DNA from: Opitutia bacterium
GTDB lineage: Bacteria > Verrucomicrobiota > Verrucomicrobiae > Opitutales > Opitutaceae
DNA length: 39,803 bases
Direction of reading: 5' to 3'
NCBI GenBank assembly: GCA_947442255.1
Contig: CANEVO010000023.1
Coordinates: 1 to 39,803 of the forward strand
This document shows, in pieces, positions 8,939 through 17,602 of the stretch. The position numbers and the translations under genes were made by a program. Numbering within the stretch: position 1 is the first letter of the stretch; each line of letters begins with the position of its first letter. A model generated the notes under the pieces. The model was given only the letters and a program-made list of their open reading frames with translations, was not told the DNA's origin and did not search any database.

Positions 8939-9307
8939 CTGCCTGATGGCGCGGGCGTCTCGAGATCCGCCAACAGCTTAACATCGTTCACCCGTCATTC
9001 CACGCTCTCCGCGATTCGTCGTGACGAGCGCCCCGTTTCCCGTTGGAACGCCCGCGGTTTCACGCTGTTGGAAATTCTCGTCGTGCTCGCAATTATCGGC
9101 CTGGTGGCCGGGCTCGCGATCAGCAAGGTCGTCGGCATCTTCGACGGCGCCAAGATCCATACCGCGCAGCTGATTGTGAACACCAGCGTGAGAACTCCGC
9201 TCACGACGTACAAGGTCCACATGAGCGATTTACTGGTAGGAAGCCGGTTTTTGAGGGGGATCGGATCCGGGAGGGTTTTTCCGGCTCCTTTGAGAGCCGC
9301 CGACTAA
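8939..9307 (+). pseudogene. Truncated type II secretion pseudopilin (GspG-like)
   Basis: The frame contains a clean prepilin motif, ARGFTLLEILVVLAIIGL, with the Gly/Phe cleavage site and Glu at position 5, then SKVVGIFDGAKIHTAQL and TTYKVHMSD as in GspG. Directly after HMSD the expected 'YP(S/T)TEEGL' region is replaced by unrelated sequence, and the frame stops at 9307. The mature part is thus about 80 residues, with only about 55 recognisable against about 120-140 in GspG. No in-frame ATG, GTG or TTG precedes the motif after the upstream stop codon region; only CTG codons (8912, 8939) are available. Both ends are therefore abnormal. It follows the pseudopilin-tail-like gene by 23 bases. Confidence 0.6.
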
Positions 9308-9310
9308 CAA

Positions 9311-9742
9311 CGGAAGTGGCCTAGATTCCGGGGGATCACCGCACCTCCCCTTTGGGGGAGAATTTTTCAATGGGGGATGAACCAATCCCGCTATTTCCAT
9401 GGCGAGCGAGCATGCGCCCCCCGAGGATGGTGCTCTCCCAAAAATTGCATCTGTTTTGGCTGTCCTAAACGTGCGGATACTTACGTGAGCTTTCCGCTCA
9501 GTTCGCATCGCAAATCCAGGCCTGCGGAGCTTCTCCCTCTGTCCCCTCTGAAAATAGACGAATCGCAGAAGTCATTAGCCGATTTCAACTCCGCCACCTC
9601 CACCATTTAGTTTCGATTTTCGATGCTCGATTTTCGAATGCGGACGCTTGTGGACGTGGCCGGCGGGCGGCCCGTCCTGTCGCGACGCGGCCGTTGACCA
9701 CTTGCGAGGACACGGCAGGCTGGGAAGCACCCCTTCCTGCCG
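9311..9742. other. Intergenic region with TTTTCGAT-type low-complexity repeat
   Basis: No gene seen in about 430 bases. At 9608-9636 lies a TTCGATTTTCGATGCTCGA stretch; a related AT-rich stretch in opposite orientation (GAATCGAAATTCGAAAATC) lies near 21854-21872 before the PAS gene. Both are close upstream of a plus-strand gene. The segment directly after the broken pseudopilin may be the sequence that replaced its 3' end, but no insertion-sequence ends were recognised. Confidence 0.4.
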
Positions 9743-10834
9743 ATGAGACTGTTGATTCCCCTCTTGCTCGCCCCGTTTTTCGCCGTGGTTTGCTCCGGCG
9801 CCGCTGGCACGCCGTGGACCATTTCCACCTTTGCGGGGACCGGCGAAAAAGGTTTGGGCAAGGATGGCGAGGTGGCGACGGCGGCGAAGGTCGACAATCC
9901 CTTCGGGGTGGTGCGCGGGCCGGACGGAGCCATCTGGTTCACCCAATATACCGGGCAGATGATCAGCAAGGTGACCGCCGATGGTCGAATTCATCACGTC
10001 GCCGGCACCGGGCAAAAAGGCTACGCGGGCGATGGCGGACCCGCGCTGCAGGCGAGCTTTAACCTGCCGCATGAAATCCGTTTCGATCGCGCGGGAAACT
10101 TCTACATCGCCGACATGCAGAATCACGCCATCCGCCGCGTGGACGCCAGGACGATGATCATTACCACCTTCGCCGGCACGGGTGTGGCGGGCTACAGTGG
10201 CGATGGCGGCCCGGCCAACCAGGCCCAGCTCAATCAGCCCCACAGCATTCAATTCGGACCCGACGGCAGCCTCTACATTTGTGATATCAGCAACAACGTC
10301 ATCCGCCGGGTGGACATGGTGACCGGCGTCATTTCGACGTTTGCCGGCACCGGCAAGCCCGGCGCCACAGCGGACGGTGCCCCCATCGCCGGCACGCCGC
10401 TCAATGGCCCGCGTTCCCTCGATTTCGATGCCGCCGGCAACCTCTGGCTCGTAACGCGCGCGGGCAATCAGGTTTTCAAGTTCGATTTGCGGGCCGGAAA
10501 AATCATCCACGTGGCGGGCACGGGGCAGAAGGGCTTCACCGGCGACGGCGGGCCGGCCACACTGGCGACGCTGTCCGGCCCCAAGGGCATTGCGCTGGCG
10601 GCCAACGGCGACGCGTATCTGGCCGACACGGAGAATCACGCCGTGCGCGTGATCGAGGCGCAAACGGGCAAGCTGCAACTCGTCGCGGGGACGGGCGCCC
10701 AGGGCGACGGACCGGACGGTGACCCGCTGCGGTGCAAGCTGGCCCGGCTGCACGGCGTGTTCGTGGACCATGACGGCTCCGTTTTCATCGGCGACAGCGA
10801 GACTCATCGCGTGCGGGTCCTGCGGAAGCAGTGA
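9743..10834 (+). CDS. Secreted NHL-repeat beta-propeller protein
   Basis: 363 residues with an N-terminal Sec signal (MRLLIPLLLAPFFAVVCSGA). The rest is a run of NHL repeats, each with the pattern 'TFAGTG..G..GDGGPA..A.L..P..I..D..G..YI.D..N..IRRVD'. Clear GTG-GDGGPA blocks start near residues 85, 140 and 265, and weaker ones near 28, 192 and 318, giving a probable six-bladed propeller. The family is a binding or scaffold fold; some members act as lyases, but no catalytic residues can be named here. It stands alone between intergenic repeats, so the context gives no clear partner. The ATG at 9743 starts the signal peptide. Confidence 0.88.
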   Translation: MRLLIPLLLAPFFAVVCSGAAGTPWTISTFAGTGEKGLGKDGEVATAAKVDNPFGVVRGPDGAIWFTQYTGQMISKVTADGRIHHVAGTGQKGYAGDGGPALQASFNLPHEIRFDRAGNFYIADMQNHAIRRVDARTMIITTFAGTGVAGYSGDGGPANQAQLNQPHSIQFGPDGSLYICDISNNVIRRVDMVTGVISTFAGTGKPGATADGAPIAGTPLNGPRSLDFDAAGNLWLVTRAGNQVFKFDLRAGKIIHVAGTGQKGFTGDGGPATLATLSGPKGIALAANGDAYLADTENHAVRVIEAQTGKLQLVAGTGAQGDGPDGDPLRCKLARLHGVFVDHDGSVFIGDSETHRVRVLRKQ

Positions 10835-11396
10835 GGCGCGGTCTGATTCCTGGCTTCCTGGATTCAGGCTCAAACCCGGCCCGGTCGGGGTGGAGATCGA
10901 AGCCGGAACCCTGCAGTTGAACCGCGAAGTTCGCGAAGAGGCGCGAAGGCCGCAGCCAATGCTGAGATTACCCGCGCTGGCCACTAGAGCGGATTAAGAA
11001 ATTCCGTAGCCATTCGGGCGTGGACGAGCCACGCCCCTACGCCGCACTTCGTAGGGGCGTGCCTCGTGCACGCCCGCAACGTCGTGTCGGCTACACTTCC
11101 ACTTAAACGGCTCTGAATGGTGGGTTCGAAAGTGGGGCTGAGCCCCAGCCGTCTACCTCGAAGCTTCGCGCTGCTTCGCGTCCTTGGCGGTTTCTCTCTG
11201 CATCTTTCCGTCTAAGATCCAGTTGTCGTGGCCGGACGCCGCGCTGGAGACGGGAGCGAGGCGCGGCAAGATGCGTGTTTACAAGCGGCCCGGCCGGTCG
11301 AATGTTTCTGCCGCTCCGATGATACCCCACGGAACAGAATGTGGATGCTTTGGCATCGCTGACGGTTCGCATGTCCGTGCGCGGCATTTTCTTTTC
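10835..11396. other. Repeat-rich intergenic region before the PSCyt/PSD1 gene
   Basis: It contains, in order, a copy of the CTGGCTTCCTGGATTCAGGC-type repeat (10846-10874), a CGCGAAG-rich segment (10921-10952), and the 89-base palindromic element at 11006-11094. A 'TTCGCGTCCTTGGCGGTT' segment near 11174, related to the ACCACGAAGG-type hairpins, follows. The reading frame of the downstream gene stays open back to 11184, but that extension runs through the repeat and is not treated as coding. Confidence 0.5.
11006..11094. repeat. Palindromic element family A, copy 1
   Basis: The two 27-base arms (11015-11041 and 11050-11076) match at 25 of 27 positions and flank an 8-base loop. They are bordered by GTAGCC on the left and GGCTAC on the right, which are themselves inverted. 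The arms contain GGGCGTG and CACGCCCCTAC. Copy 2 is at 26852-26944. The element lies 3' of the NHL gene and could work as a transcript-end hairpin or be a non-autonomous mobile element. Confidence 0.85.
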
Positions 11397-14300
11397 ATGC
11401 TCGCCTGCCTGGCTCCGCGCTGGCTGCAAGCGGCCGACACAGGACCTTCGCCTGAAGGGCTGGAGCTGTTCGCAAAAACGATCCAACCGATCTTCGCTGA
11501 GTCGTGCTACAAGTGTCACAGCCACGAGGCCGACAAAATCAAGGGTGACCTGCTGCTCGACTCGAGCGAGGCGACGCTGACGGGCGGCTCGTCCGGACCG
11601 GCGCTCGTGCCCGGCAAGCCGGAGGAAAGCCTCCTGGTCACGGCGATCCGCTACACGGACGACGATCTGCAGATGCCACCCAAGGGTGAGAAGCTCACCG
11701 ACGAGCAGATCGCCGCGATCACCGAATGGGTCCGACTGGGGGCGCCCCGCCCGGAGCAGCCGTCCCGTTTGAACCGCCGCCGCACCACGGCCAGTGACAC
11801 GAGCTGGTGGTCTTTCCAACCGCTCACGCGCCCGGCGATTCCGGAGGTCAACGGCACACGATCATCGGCCAACCCGATCGACCGGTTCATCCTGGCGCAG
11901 CTCGAGGCCAAGGGCCTTGGTCTATCTCCGGAGGCCGAGCGCCGCGCCCTCGTGCGCCGGGTTTATTTCGATGTAACTGGGCTTCCGCCCAGCCCGGAGG
12001 AAGTGCAGCGCTTCGTCTCCGACCCGGCGCCGGATGCCTACGAAAAGCTGGTCGATGATCTCCTGGGCCGTCCGCAGTACGGCGAGAAATGGGGTCGTCA
12101 CTGGCTCGACCTGGTCCGCTTCGCGGAGTCAGATGGCTACAGGGCGGACGAGTTGCGCCAGTCGGCCTGGCGGTACCGCGATTACGTCATTCGCAGCTTC
12201 AACGAAGACAAACCCTACAATCGCTTCCTGATGGAGCAGGTCGCAGCGGACGAGCTCTGGCCCGAGAATCCGGATGCGCTCGTGGGCACGGGCTATCTTC
12301 GGCTGGGGATCTACGAATACAACCAGCGCGACGCCGTGACCCAATGGCACAGCATGATCAACGACGTCACGGACGTGACGAGCGACGCGTTGCTGGGGCT
12401 CGGGATGCAGTGCGCCCGCTGTCACGATCACAAATTCGACCCGATCTCGCAGAAGGATTATTTCCGGCTCCGCGCTTTCTTCGCCCCGCTCTCGCAACGT
12501 GACGACCTGCCCCTGGCAACCCCCGCCACCTTGGCGGAATTTCTGCGGAAGCAGGCGCAGTGGGAGGAGATGACCGCGGCCATCCGCGCGCCGATGGCTG
12601 AGTTGGAGAAACCGGTCCGCGAACACCTGGCCAAGGCGGCGATCGAAAAATTTCCGAAGGACATTCAGGCGATGATGAACCGGCCGGCCGCGGAGCGGAC
12701 TCCGCTCGAGCAGCAGCTCAGCGATCTCGCCTACCGGCAGGTGTTGTTCGAATACCGGCAGATCGGGGGGAAATTGAAGGGAGCGGAGAAGGAAAAGTAC
12801 GACGCCCTCGCCCAGGCCCTGGCCGAGTTCGACAAGTTCCGGCCCGAGCCGCTGGCCACGACCCTCCTGGCCACGGACGTCGGCCCCGTGGCCCCGCTGA
12901 ACACGATCCCGAAGCGGGGCAAGGGAGAGGACGTGGCGCCCGGATTTCTGTCTCTGCTCGATCCGGCCCCAGCCGAGGTCCTCCCGATTCCGGGCCGGCC
13001 AGATTCCACCGGACGCCGCGCCGCACTCGCCCGCTGGCTGGCGCAGCCGGACAATCGCTTCACCACGCGCGTCATGGTCAACCGCGTCTGGCAGCACCTG
13101 TTCGGTCGCGGGCTCGTGGGGACGCCGAGCGATTTTGGCCACCTCGGAGACAAGCCGACCCACCCTGAATTGCTGGACTGGCTGGCCGGCTACTTCGTCG
13201 ACCACGACTGGAGCATCAAGGGCCTGCAGCGGCTCGTCCTGACCTCGGCGACCTACCGTCAATCAGCCCTGACGCCGGCTTCGGATCTCGCGCGGAGCGA
13301 AGATCCGGAAAACCGGCTGCTCTGGCGCATGAACGTGCGCCGGCTGCAGGCGGAGGAGATCCGGGATGCCATGCTGACCGCCACGGGCGAGCTCGATGCG
13401 GCGACCGGCGGGCCCAGTGTCGACCCCTCGAAACCGCGGCGCACCGTGTACACTCGCTGGCTGCGCAACAGCCGCGACTCCCTGCTCGACGCTTTCGATC
13501 CGCCGGACACCTACACCAGCACGCCCCAGCGCAACGCGACCACGACGCCGTCGCAGGCGCTAATCCTGATCAACGGCCAGTACGGCTTGCAGCGTGCCCA
13601 GGCCCTCGCCAGCCGGATCGCCGACTCCTCCGACCAGGCGGCGGTGGCCGCGGCCTATGGTCACGTTCTGGGCCGCGAACCGTCGGTGAAAGAGTCGGCG
13701 CGGGCGATGAACTTCCTCGGCGCCCAGGCCCGCCGGATCGCGACCTCGAGCTGGAAGGATGCCGTGGCGGCGGCCGAACCGATGCCGCGGCGCGCCAGCC
13801 GGGCGGCGCTGCTCGAGCCCACCGGCCTGCAGACCCGCCTGCAGGTGCCGGACAATCCGTTGATGCCGGCCTACGATTTCTCCATCGAGGCGTACGTCGT
13901 CCTGCGATCCGTGGATGAGGGCGCGAATTTTCGCACCATTGTCTCGCGCTGGGATGGGCGAAAGGACCAGCCCGGCTGGTCGCTGGGCGTCGGAGGAGCC
14001 AAGGCCCCCGGCCAGGCCCGGATGCTCGTGCTCGAGCTGATTGGCGATCCCGCGGAGGACGGAGAGGGCGGCTACGAGGCGATTAACTCCGGCCTGCAGC
14101 TGCACCTCAATACGCCGTATTACGTCGGTGTTTCCGTCCGACTCGGAGACACGAGCAAGACGGGCGTGACCTTCCACCTCAAGGAACTGCTCGCAGATGC
14201 GCCAATCGCGACCGCCAGCGTAGCCCACCGGGTCACGGCCAATCACCTCTCCAATCTTCCGCTCATCATCGGGGGACGCGATCCCGACCAACGGGTAGTC

Positions 14301-14567
14301 TGGGACGGACTGGTCGATGACGTCCGGCTCTCGCGCGCGGCGCTCGCCTCCGACCAGTTGCTCATCAACCGGGAGGGAGCGGGCGAGAGCACGGTGGGCT
14401 TCTGGCGATTCGAAGCGTCGGATTTCTTCCAGGACTCGTCGCCCCATGGTCACGAGATCCGGTCAGAGATCGCGCCCACCGCTGGACGCACGGACGCCCG
14501 GACCGCCGCGTTGAACGACCTCAGTCACCTGCTGTTCAACACGAACGAGTTTCTCTACCTCGATTGA
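11397..14567 (+). CDS. PSCyt1/PSCyt2 (DUF1549)/PSD1 (DUF1553) cytochrome with C-terminal LamG-like domain
   Basis: 1056 residues from the ATG at 11397, which gives a short signal peptide (LACLAPRWLQAAD). The PSCyt1 haem domain has CYKCH at residues 37-41 and the 'MPP' ligand segment DDDLQMPPKGEKLTDEQ. The PSCyt2 domain follows: PIDRFILAQLEAKGL, VTGLPPSPEEV and GEKWGRHWLDLVRFAESDG. A second haem motif, CARCH, is at residues 339-343. PSD1 begins LARWLAQPDNRFTTRVMVNR and includes LFGRGLVGTPSDFG and the TYRQS segment. Residues about 820-1000 resemble a laminin-G/concanavalin-like fold (DFSIEAYV, WDGLVDDVRLSRAAL). The family is exported and specific to PVC bacteria and relatives, with unknown reaction. 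The next gene, a DUF1501, is 16 bases away. Earlier in-frame starts exist back to 11184. Confidence 0.9.
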   Translation: MLACLAPRWLQAADTGPSPEGLELFAKTIQPIFAESCYKCHSHEADKIKGDLLLDSSEATLTGGSSGPALVPGKPEESLLVTAIRYTDDDLQMPPKGEKLTDEQIAAITEWVRLGAPRPEQPSRLNRRRTTASDTSWWSFQPLTRPAIPEVNGTRSSANPIDRFILAQLEAKGLGLSPEAERRALVRRVYFDVTGLPPSPEEVQRFVSDPAPDAYEKLVDDLLGRPQYGEKWGRHWLDLVRFAESDGYRADELRQSAWRYRDYVIRSFNEDKPYNRFLMEQVAADELWPENPDALVGTGYLRLGIYEYNQRDAVTQWHSMINDVTDVTSDALLGLGMQCARCHDHKFDPISQKDYFRLRAFFAPLSQRDDLPLATPATLAEFLRKQAQWEEMTAAIRAPMAELEKPVREHLAKAAIEKFPKDIQAMMNRPAAERTPLEQQLSDLAYRQVLFEYRQIGGKLKGAEKEKYDALAQALAEFDKFRPEPLATTLLATDVGPVAPLNTIPKRGKGEDVAPGFLSLLDPAPAEVLPIPGRPDSTGRRAALARWLAQPDNRFTTRVMVNRVWQHLFGRGLVGTPSDFGHLGDKPTHPELLDWLAGYFVDHDWSIKGLQRLVLTSATYRQSALTPASDLARSEDPENRLLWRMNVRRLQAEEIRDAMLTATGELDAATGGPSVDPSKPRRTVYTRWLRNSRDSLLDAFDPPDTYTSTPQRNATTTPSQALILINGQYGLQRAQALASRIADSSDQAAVAAAYGHVLGREPSVKESARAMNFLGAQARRIATSSWKDAVAAAEPMPRRASRAALLEPTGLQTRLQVPDNPLMPAYDFSIEAYVVLRSVDEGANFRTIVSRWDGRKDQPGWSLGVGGAKAPGQARMLVLELIGDPAEDGEGGYEAINSGLQLHLNTPYYVGVSVRLGDTSKTGVTFHLKELLADAPIATASVAHRVTANHLSNLPLIIGGRDPDQRVVWDGLVDDVRLSRAALASDQLLINREGAGESTVGFWRFEASDFFQDSSPHGHEIRSEIAPTAGRTDARTAALNDLSHLLFNTNEFLYLD

Positions 14568-14583
14568 TGGCGCCGTCTTCCCG

Positions 14584-16026
14584 ATGAATCCCGCTCACTC
14601 CCGAGTTGCTCCGCACATCGAAACGCTCTGCAGCCGGCGTGATTTTCTCTGCCGCGGCGGCGCCGGTTTCGGCGCCCTCGCGCTCAACTACCTGCTCGCT
14701 TCCGAGCGCCTGCAAGGCGCCGTTACGGCCACGGGGTCGAGCCGGCCGCTGGATTTCCCGGCGAAAGCGAAGAACGTCATTTTCCTCTTCATGGAAGGCG
14801 GGCCGAGCCAGCTCGACACGTTCGATCCCAAGCCGGCGATCCGCAAAATGGCGGGCCAGAAGCTGCCGGAAAGCTTTGGCAAGAATCTGATCACGGCCAT
14901 GGGCGAGGTCGATTCGCCGATTCTTCCCGACAAGCGCGTCTGGAAGCAGCATGGCCAGAGTGGCATCTGGGTATCCGACTGGCTGCCGCATATTGCCGAG
15001 TGCGTGGACGACATCGCGGTCATCCGCTCGTGCTGGGCCGACGGCCTCAATCACGCGAATGGCGTCGCCCAGATGAACACGGGGTCGATCCTGGGCGGTC
15101 GCCCTTCTTTGGGCAGCTGGGTGAATTACGGCCTGGGCTCCGAGAACCAGAACCTGCCCGCCTTCGCCGTCCTCTGTGACAACAACAGCAACGTGGTCGG
15201 CGGTCCGCGGAACTGGGGCGCCGGGTTCATGCCCGCGGCCTACCAGGGCGTGCGGCTGGGCGCGGCCACCGAACCGTTTCCCAATCTGAACCCGCCGCGG
15301 GGAATCAGCGAGGAGCGGCAGCGGGGGAAGCTGGATCTGTTGCAGGAGTTGAACCAAGAGCATGCCGGGGCCCGGGCGGAAAACTCGGATCTCGATGCCC
15401 GGATCCGCAGCTACGAACTCGCCTTTCGCATGCAGGCTGAGGCGCCGGACGCGGTCGATCTGTCGAAGGAATCGGCCGCCACCCGGAAGCTCTACGGCGT
15501 GGAAGAACCCGAGACGGCAACTTTCGGACGCAACTGTCTCCTCGCACGCCGGCTGGTCGAGCGCGGCGTCCGGTTCGTCCAGCTCTACAGCGGCACCGGC
15601 AGCAAGTGGGACGCTCACACCAAGATTGAGGAGAACCACACCGACTTGTGCCGGGCGACCGACAAGCCGATCGCCGGGCTGCTGAGGGATCTGAAGTCGC
15701 GCGGTTTGCTCGATTCCACGCTGGTGATCTGGGGTGGCGAGTTCGGCCGCACGCCGATGTCGGAAAAGGGCGACGGCCGCGACCACAACCCAACCGGGTT
15801 CACCATGTGGATGGCGGGCGGCGGCGTCAAAGGAGGCCAGGTCATCGGGGAGACGGACGAACTCGGCCTCTACGCGGTGAAGGACCGGTTGCACGTGCGC
15901 GACATCCACGCGACGATCTTGTATTTACTGGGGCTCGACCACTCGAAGCTGATCTACCGTCACCAGGGCCGGCCGGAGCGCCTCACGCTCAACGAAGGCG
16001 AGCCCTACACGAAGATTGCGGGTTGA
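14584..16026 (+). CDS. Tat-exported DUF1501 protein, partner of the PSCyt/PSD1 cytochrome
   Basis: 480 residues. The N-terminus has a twin-arginine-type signal (CSRRDFLCRGGAGFGALAL). The mature part has NVIFLFMEGGPSQLDTFDPK, the long SIWVSDWLPHIA-like block (SGIWVSDWLPHIAECVDDIA) and IRSCWADGLNHANGVAQMNT. Later it has WGGEFGRTPMSEKGDGRDHN, where the GEFGRTP and DHN motifs form the metal-site region of this alkaline-phosphatase-like superfamily. It is 16 bases downstream of the PSCyt/PSD1 gene, the standard two-gene arrangement in planctomycetes and verrucomicrobia. The two proteins are therefore likely to work together in the periplasm, but no reaction is established. It differs strongly from the DUF1501 at 6871, so the two are distinct subfamilies rather than a recent duplication. 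Confidence 0.92.
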   Translation: MNPAHSRVAPHIETLCSRRDFLCRGGAGFGALALNYLLASERLQGAVTATGSSRPLDFPAKAKNVIFLFMEGGPSQLDTFDPKPAIRKMAGQKLPESFGKNLITAMGEVDSPILPDKRVWKQHGQSGIWVSDWLPHIAECVDDIAVIRSCWADGLNHANGVAQMNTGSILGGRPSLGSWVNYGLGSENQNLPAFAVLCDNNSNVVGGPRNWGAGFMPAAYQGVRLGAATEPFPNLNPPRGISEERQRGKLDLLQELNQEHAGARAENSDLDARIRSYELAFRMQAEAPDAVDLSKESAATRKLYGVEEPETATFGRNCLLARRLVERGVRFVQLYSGTGSKWDAHTKIEENHTDLCRATDKPIAGLLRDLKSRGLLDSTLVIWGGEFGRTPMSEKGDGRDHNPTGFTMWMAGGGVKGGQVIGETDELGLYAVKDRLHVRDIHATILYLLGLDHSKLIYRHQGRPERLTLNEGEPYTKIAG

Positions 16027-16058
16027 GCGCCCGATCCGGGCGAGTTCACGCGAAGCCG

Positions 16059-16095
16059 CGAAGGCGCGAAGATAGGCCCAGGCTTCGCGCCTTCG
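16059..16095. repeat. CGCGAAG-type hairpin (family E), copy 1
   Basis: Arms CGAAGGCGCGAAG (16059-16071) and CTTCGCGCCTTCG (16083-16095) pair perfectly around 11 bases. It is preceded by CGAGTTCACGCGAAGCCG, which recurs at 29266-29288 and, as CTCACGCGAAGCCGCGAAG, at 33193. Located just after the DUF1501 stop. Confidence 0.8.
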
Positions 16096-16107
16096 ATGGG
16101 ACTTCCG

Positions 16108-16168
16108 GTAGCAACGAGCGCCCACGAGTTGACCGACCCGCCCTCCACTCGCGGGCGCTCGTGGCTAC
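16108..16168. repeat. GTAGCCACGAGCGC palindrome (family C), copy 1
   Basis: Starts GTAGCAACGAGCGCCCACGAG and ends CGCGGGCGCTCGTGGCTAC, forming a long imperfect hairpin of 61 bases. Copy 2 is at 21710-21774 and a half copy at 30468-30491. Confidence 0.8.
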
Positions 16169-16231
16169 GCGGGAGCCACCGAGGGCTTTCCTTTCTGCCT
16201 TAGTGTCTTTGTGGTTCTCAGTCTCCCCGTC

Positions 16232-17602
16232 ATGCGCCTGTTTCCCGGCTTTCTCCTGTCCCTCGTTCTTTCGGTCTTCGCCCTCGTGGCGCAGGCCGCG
16301 AGCGAGCCGCCCCTCAACATCGTCGTCCTGCTCGCTGACGACTGGCGCCACGACACGCTCGGGATTGCGGGTCATCCCGTGCTCAAGACTCCGCACCTCG
16401 ATCAACTCGCACGCGAGGGCGTGCGGTTCACGGAAAACTGCGTGACCACGTCGATCTGCTGGGTCAGCCGCGCCAGTCTTTTCACCGGCCAATGGCTGTC
16501 GCGTAACGGGAGCGGGCAAGGCGGCCCGTTCGCGACTCCCTGGGACGAGACCTACCCCGGGCTTCTCCGCGCCCGCGGTTACTTCACCGGCCACGTGGGC
16601 AAGTGGCACAACGGCACGTTTCCCGCGGAACGATTCGACTACGGCGCCGGCCGCATCACCCCGATGCGCCACTGGCTCAAGCAGCCCGACGGCACCGAGA
16701 TTCACGTCACGAAGAAGAACGAGGACGACGCGATGGAGTTCCTGCGCACGCGACCGCGGGAAATGCCCTTCGTGCTCACCCTCGCGTTTGTCGCGACTCA
16801 CGCCGAGGACCAGCACCCGAAGCAGTTCCTGCCGCAGCCCGAGAGCATGGCCCTCTACCAGGACGTGACGGTGCCCGTGCCGAAGACCGCGACCGAGGAA
16901 CACTTTCGCCGGCTGCCGCCCTTCATCGCCAATGAGAAGAACGAAGGCCGCAACCGCTGGAGATGGCGCTTCGACACGCCCGCACGCTACCAGCAGTACA
17001 TGAAGAACTATTACCGCATGGCCACCGAGCTCGATGCGGTCTGCGGTCGCGTGCTCGCCGAACTCAAGGCCCAGGGCGTGCTCGATCGCACGCTGGTCAT
17101 CTTCACCGGCGACAACGGCTACTTCCACGCCGAGCACGGACTCGCCGACAAGTGGTATCCCTACCAGGAGAGCATCCGCGTCCCGCTCATCGTGCGCGAT
17201 CCGCGGCTTCCGCTCGCGCAGCGCGGCACGACGCACGATGCCTTCACGCTCAACGTTGATCTCGCCCCCACGATCCTCGCCGCCACCGGCACGACCGCGC
17301 CGGCCCGGATGCAGGGACGCGACCTCTCGCCGCTCTACCTTGCCCCCACTCCGCCGAAGTGGCGCGACGAGTTTTTCTACGAACACGCCACTGTCCGCAG
17401 CATCGACTTCATCCCGTCGTCCGAGGCCCTGGTGCGCAAAGACGTGAAGTATATCTATTGGCCCGACTTTCAGCATGAGGAGCTCTTCGACCTCCGCGCC
17501 GATCCCCTGGAGGAAAACAACCTCGCCGCCGCCCCCGATCGCGCCGCCCAACTCGCTGTGCTGCGCGCCCGCTTTGCCGAGCTCAAAGCCGCCGCGAAGT
17601 AA
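16232..17602 (+). CDS. Secreted type I sulfatase with CWVSR active-site motif
   Basis: 456 residues. A Sec signal ([20 protein letters not shown]) precedes [16 protein letters not shown], the first metal-binding Asp pair. The formylglycine position is C76 in [15 protein letters not shown]. It continues with [11 protein letters not shown] and [20 protein letters not shown] (the second metal Asp-Asn). The end reads [17 protein letters not shown], the usual sulfatase C-terminal motif. Substrate is likely a sulfated sugar, inferred from the family. The core motif is C-x-V-x-R, whereas the usual consensus is C-x-(P/A)-x-R, so maturation may be atypical. A GTG at 16211 is open in frame but lies in a repeat; ATG 16232 starts the signal peptide. 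Confidence 0.9.
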   Translation: MRLFPGFLLSLVLSVFALVAQAASEPPLNIVVLLADDWRHDTLGIAGHPVLKTPHLDQLAREGVRFTENCVTTSICWVSRASLFTGQWLSRNGSGQGGPFATPWDETYPGLLRARGYFTGHVGKWHNGTFPAERFDYGAGRITPMRHWLKQPDGTEIHVTKKNEDDAMEFLRTRPREMPFVLTLAFVATHAEDQHPKQFLPQPESMALYQDVTVPVPKTATEEHFRRLPPFIANEKNEGRNRWRWRFDTPARYQQYMKNYYRMATELDAVCGRVLAELKAQGVLDRTLVIFTGDNGYFHAEHGLADKWYPYQESIRVPLIVRDPRLPLAQRGTTHDAFTLNVDLAPTILAATGTTAPARMQGRDLSPLYLAPTPPKWRDEFFYEHATVRSIDFIPSSEALVRKDVKYIYWPDFQHEELFDLRADPLEENNLAAAPDRAAQLAVLRARFAELKAAAK

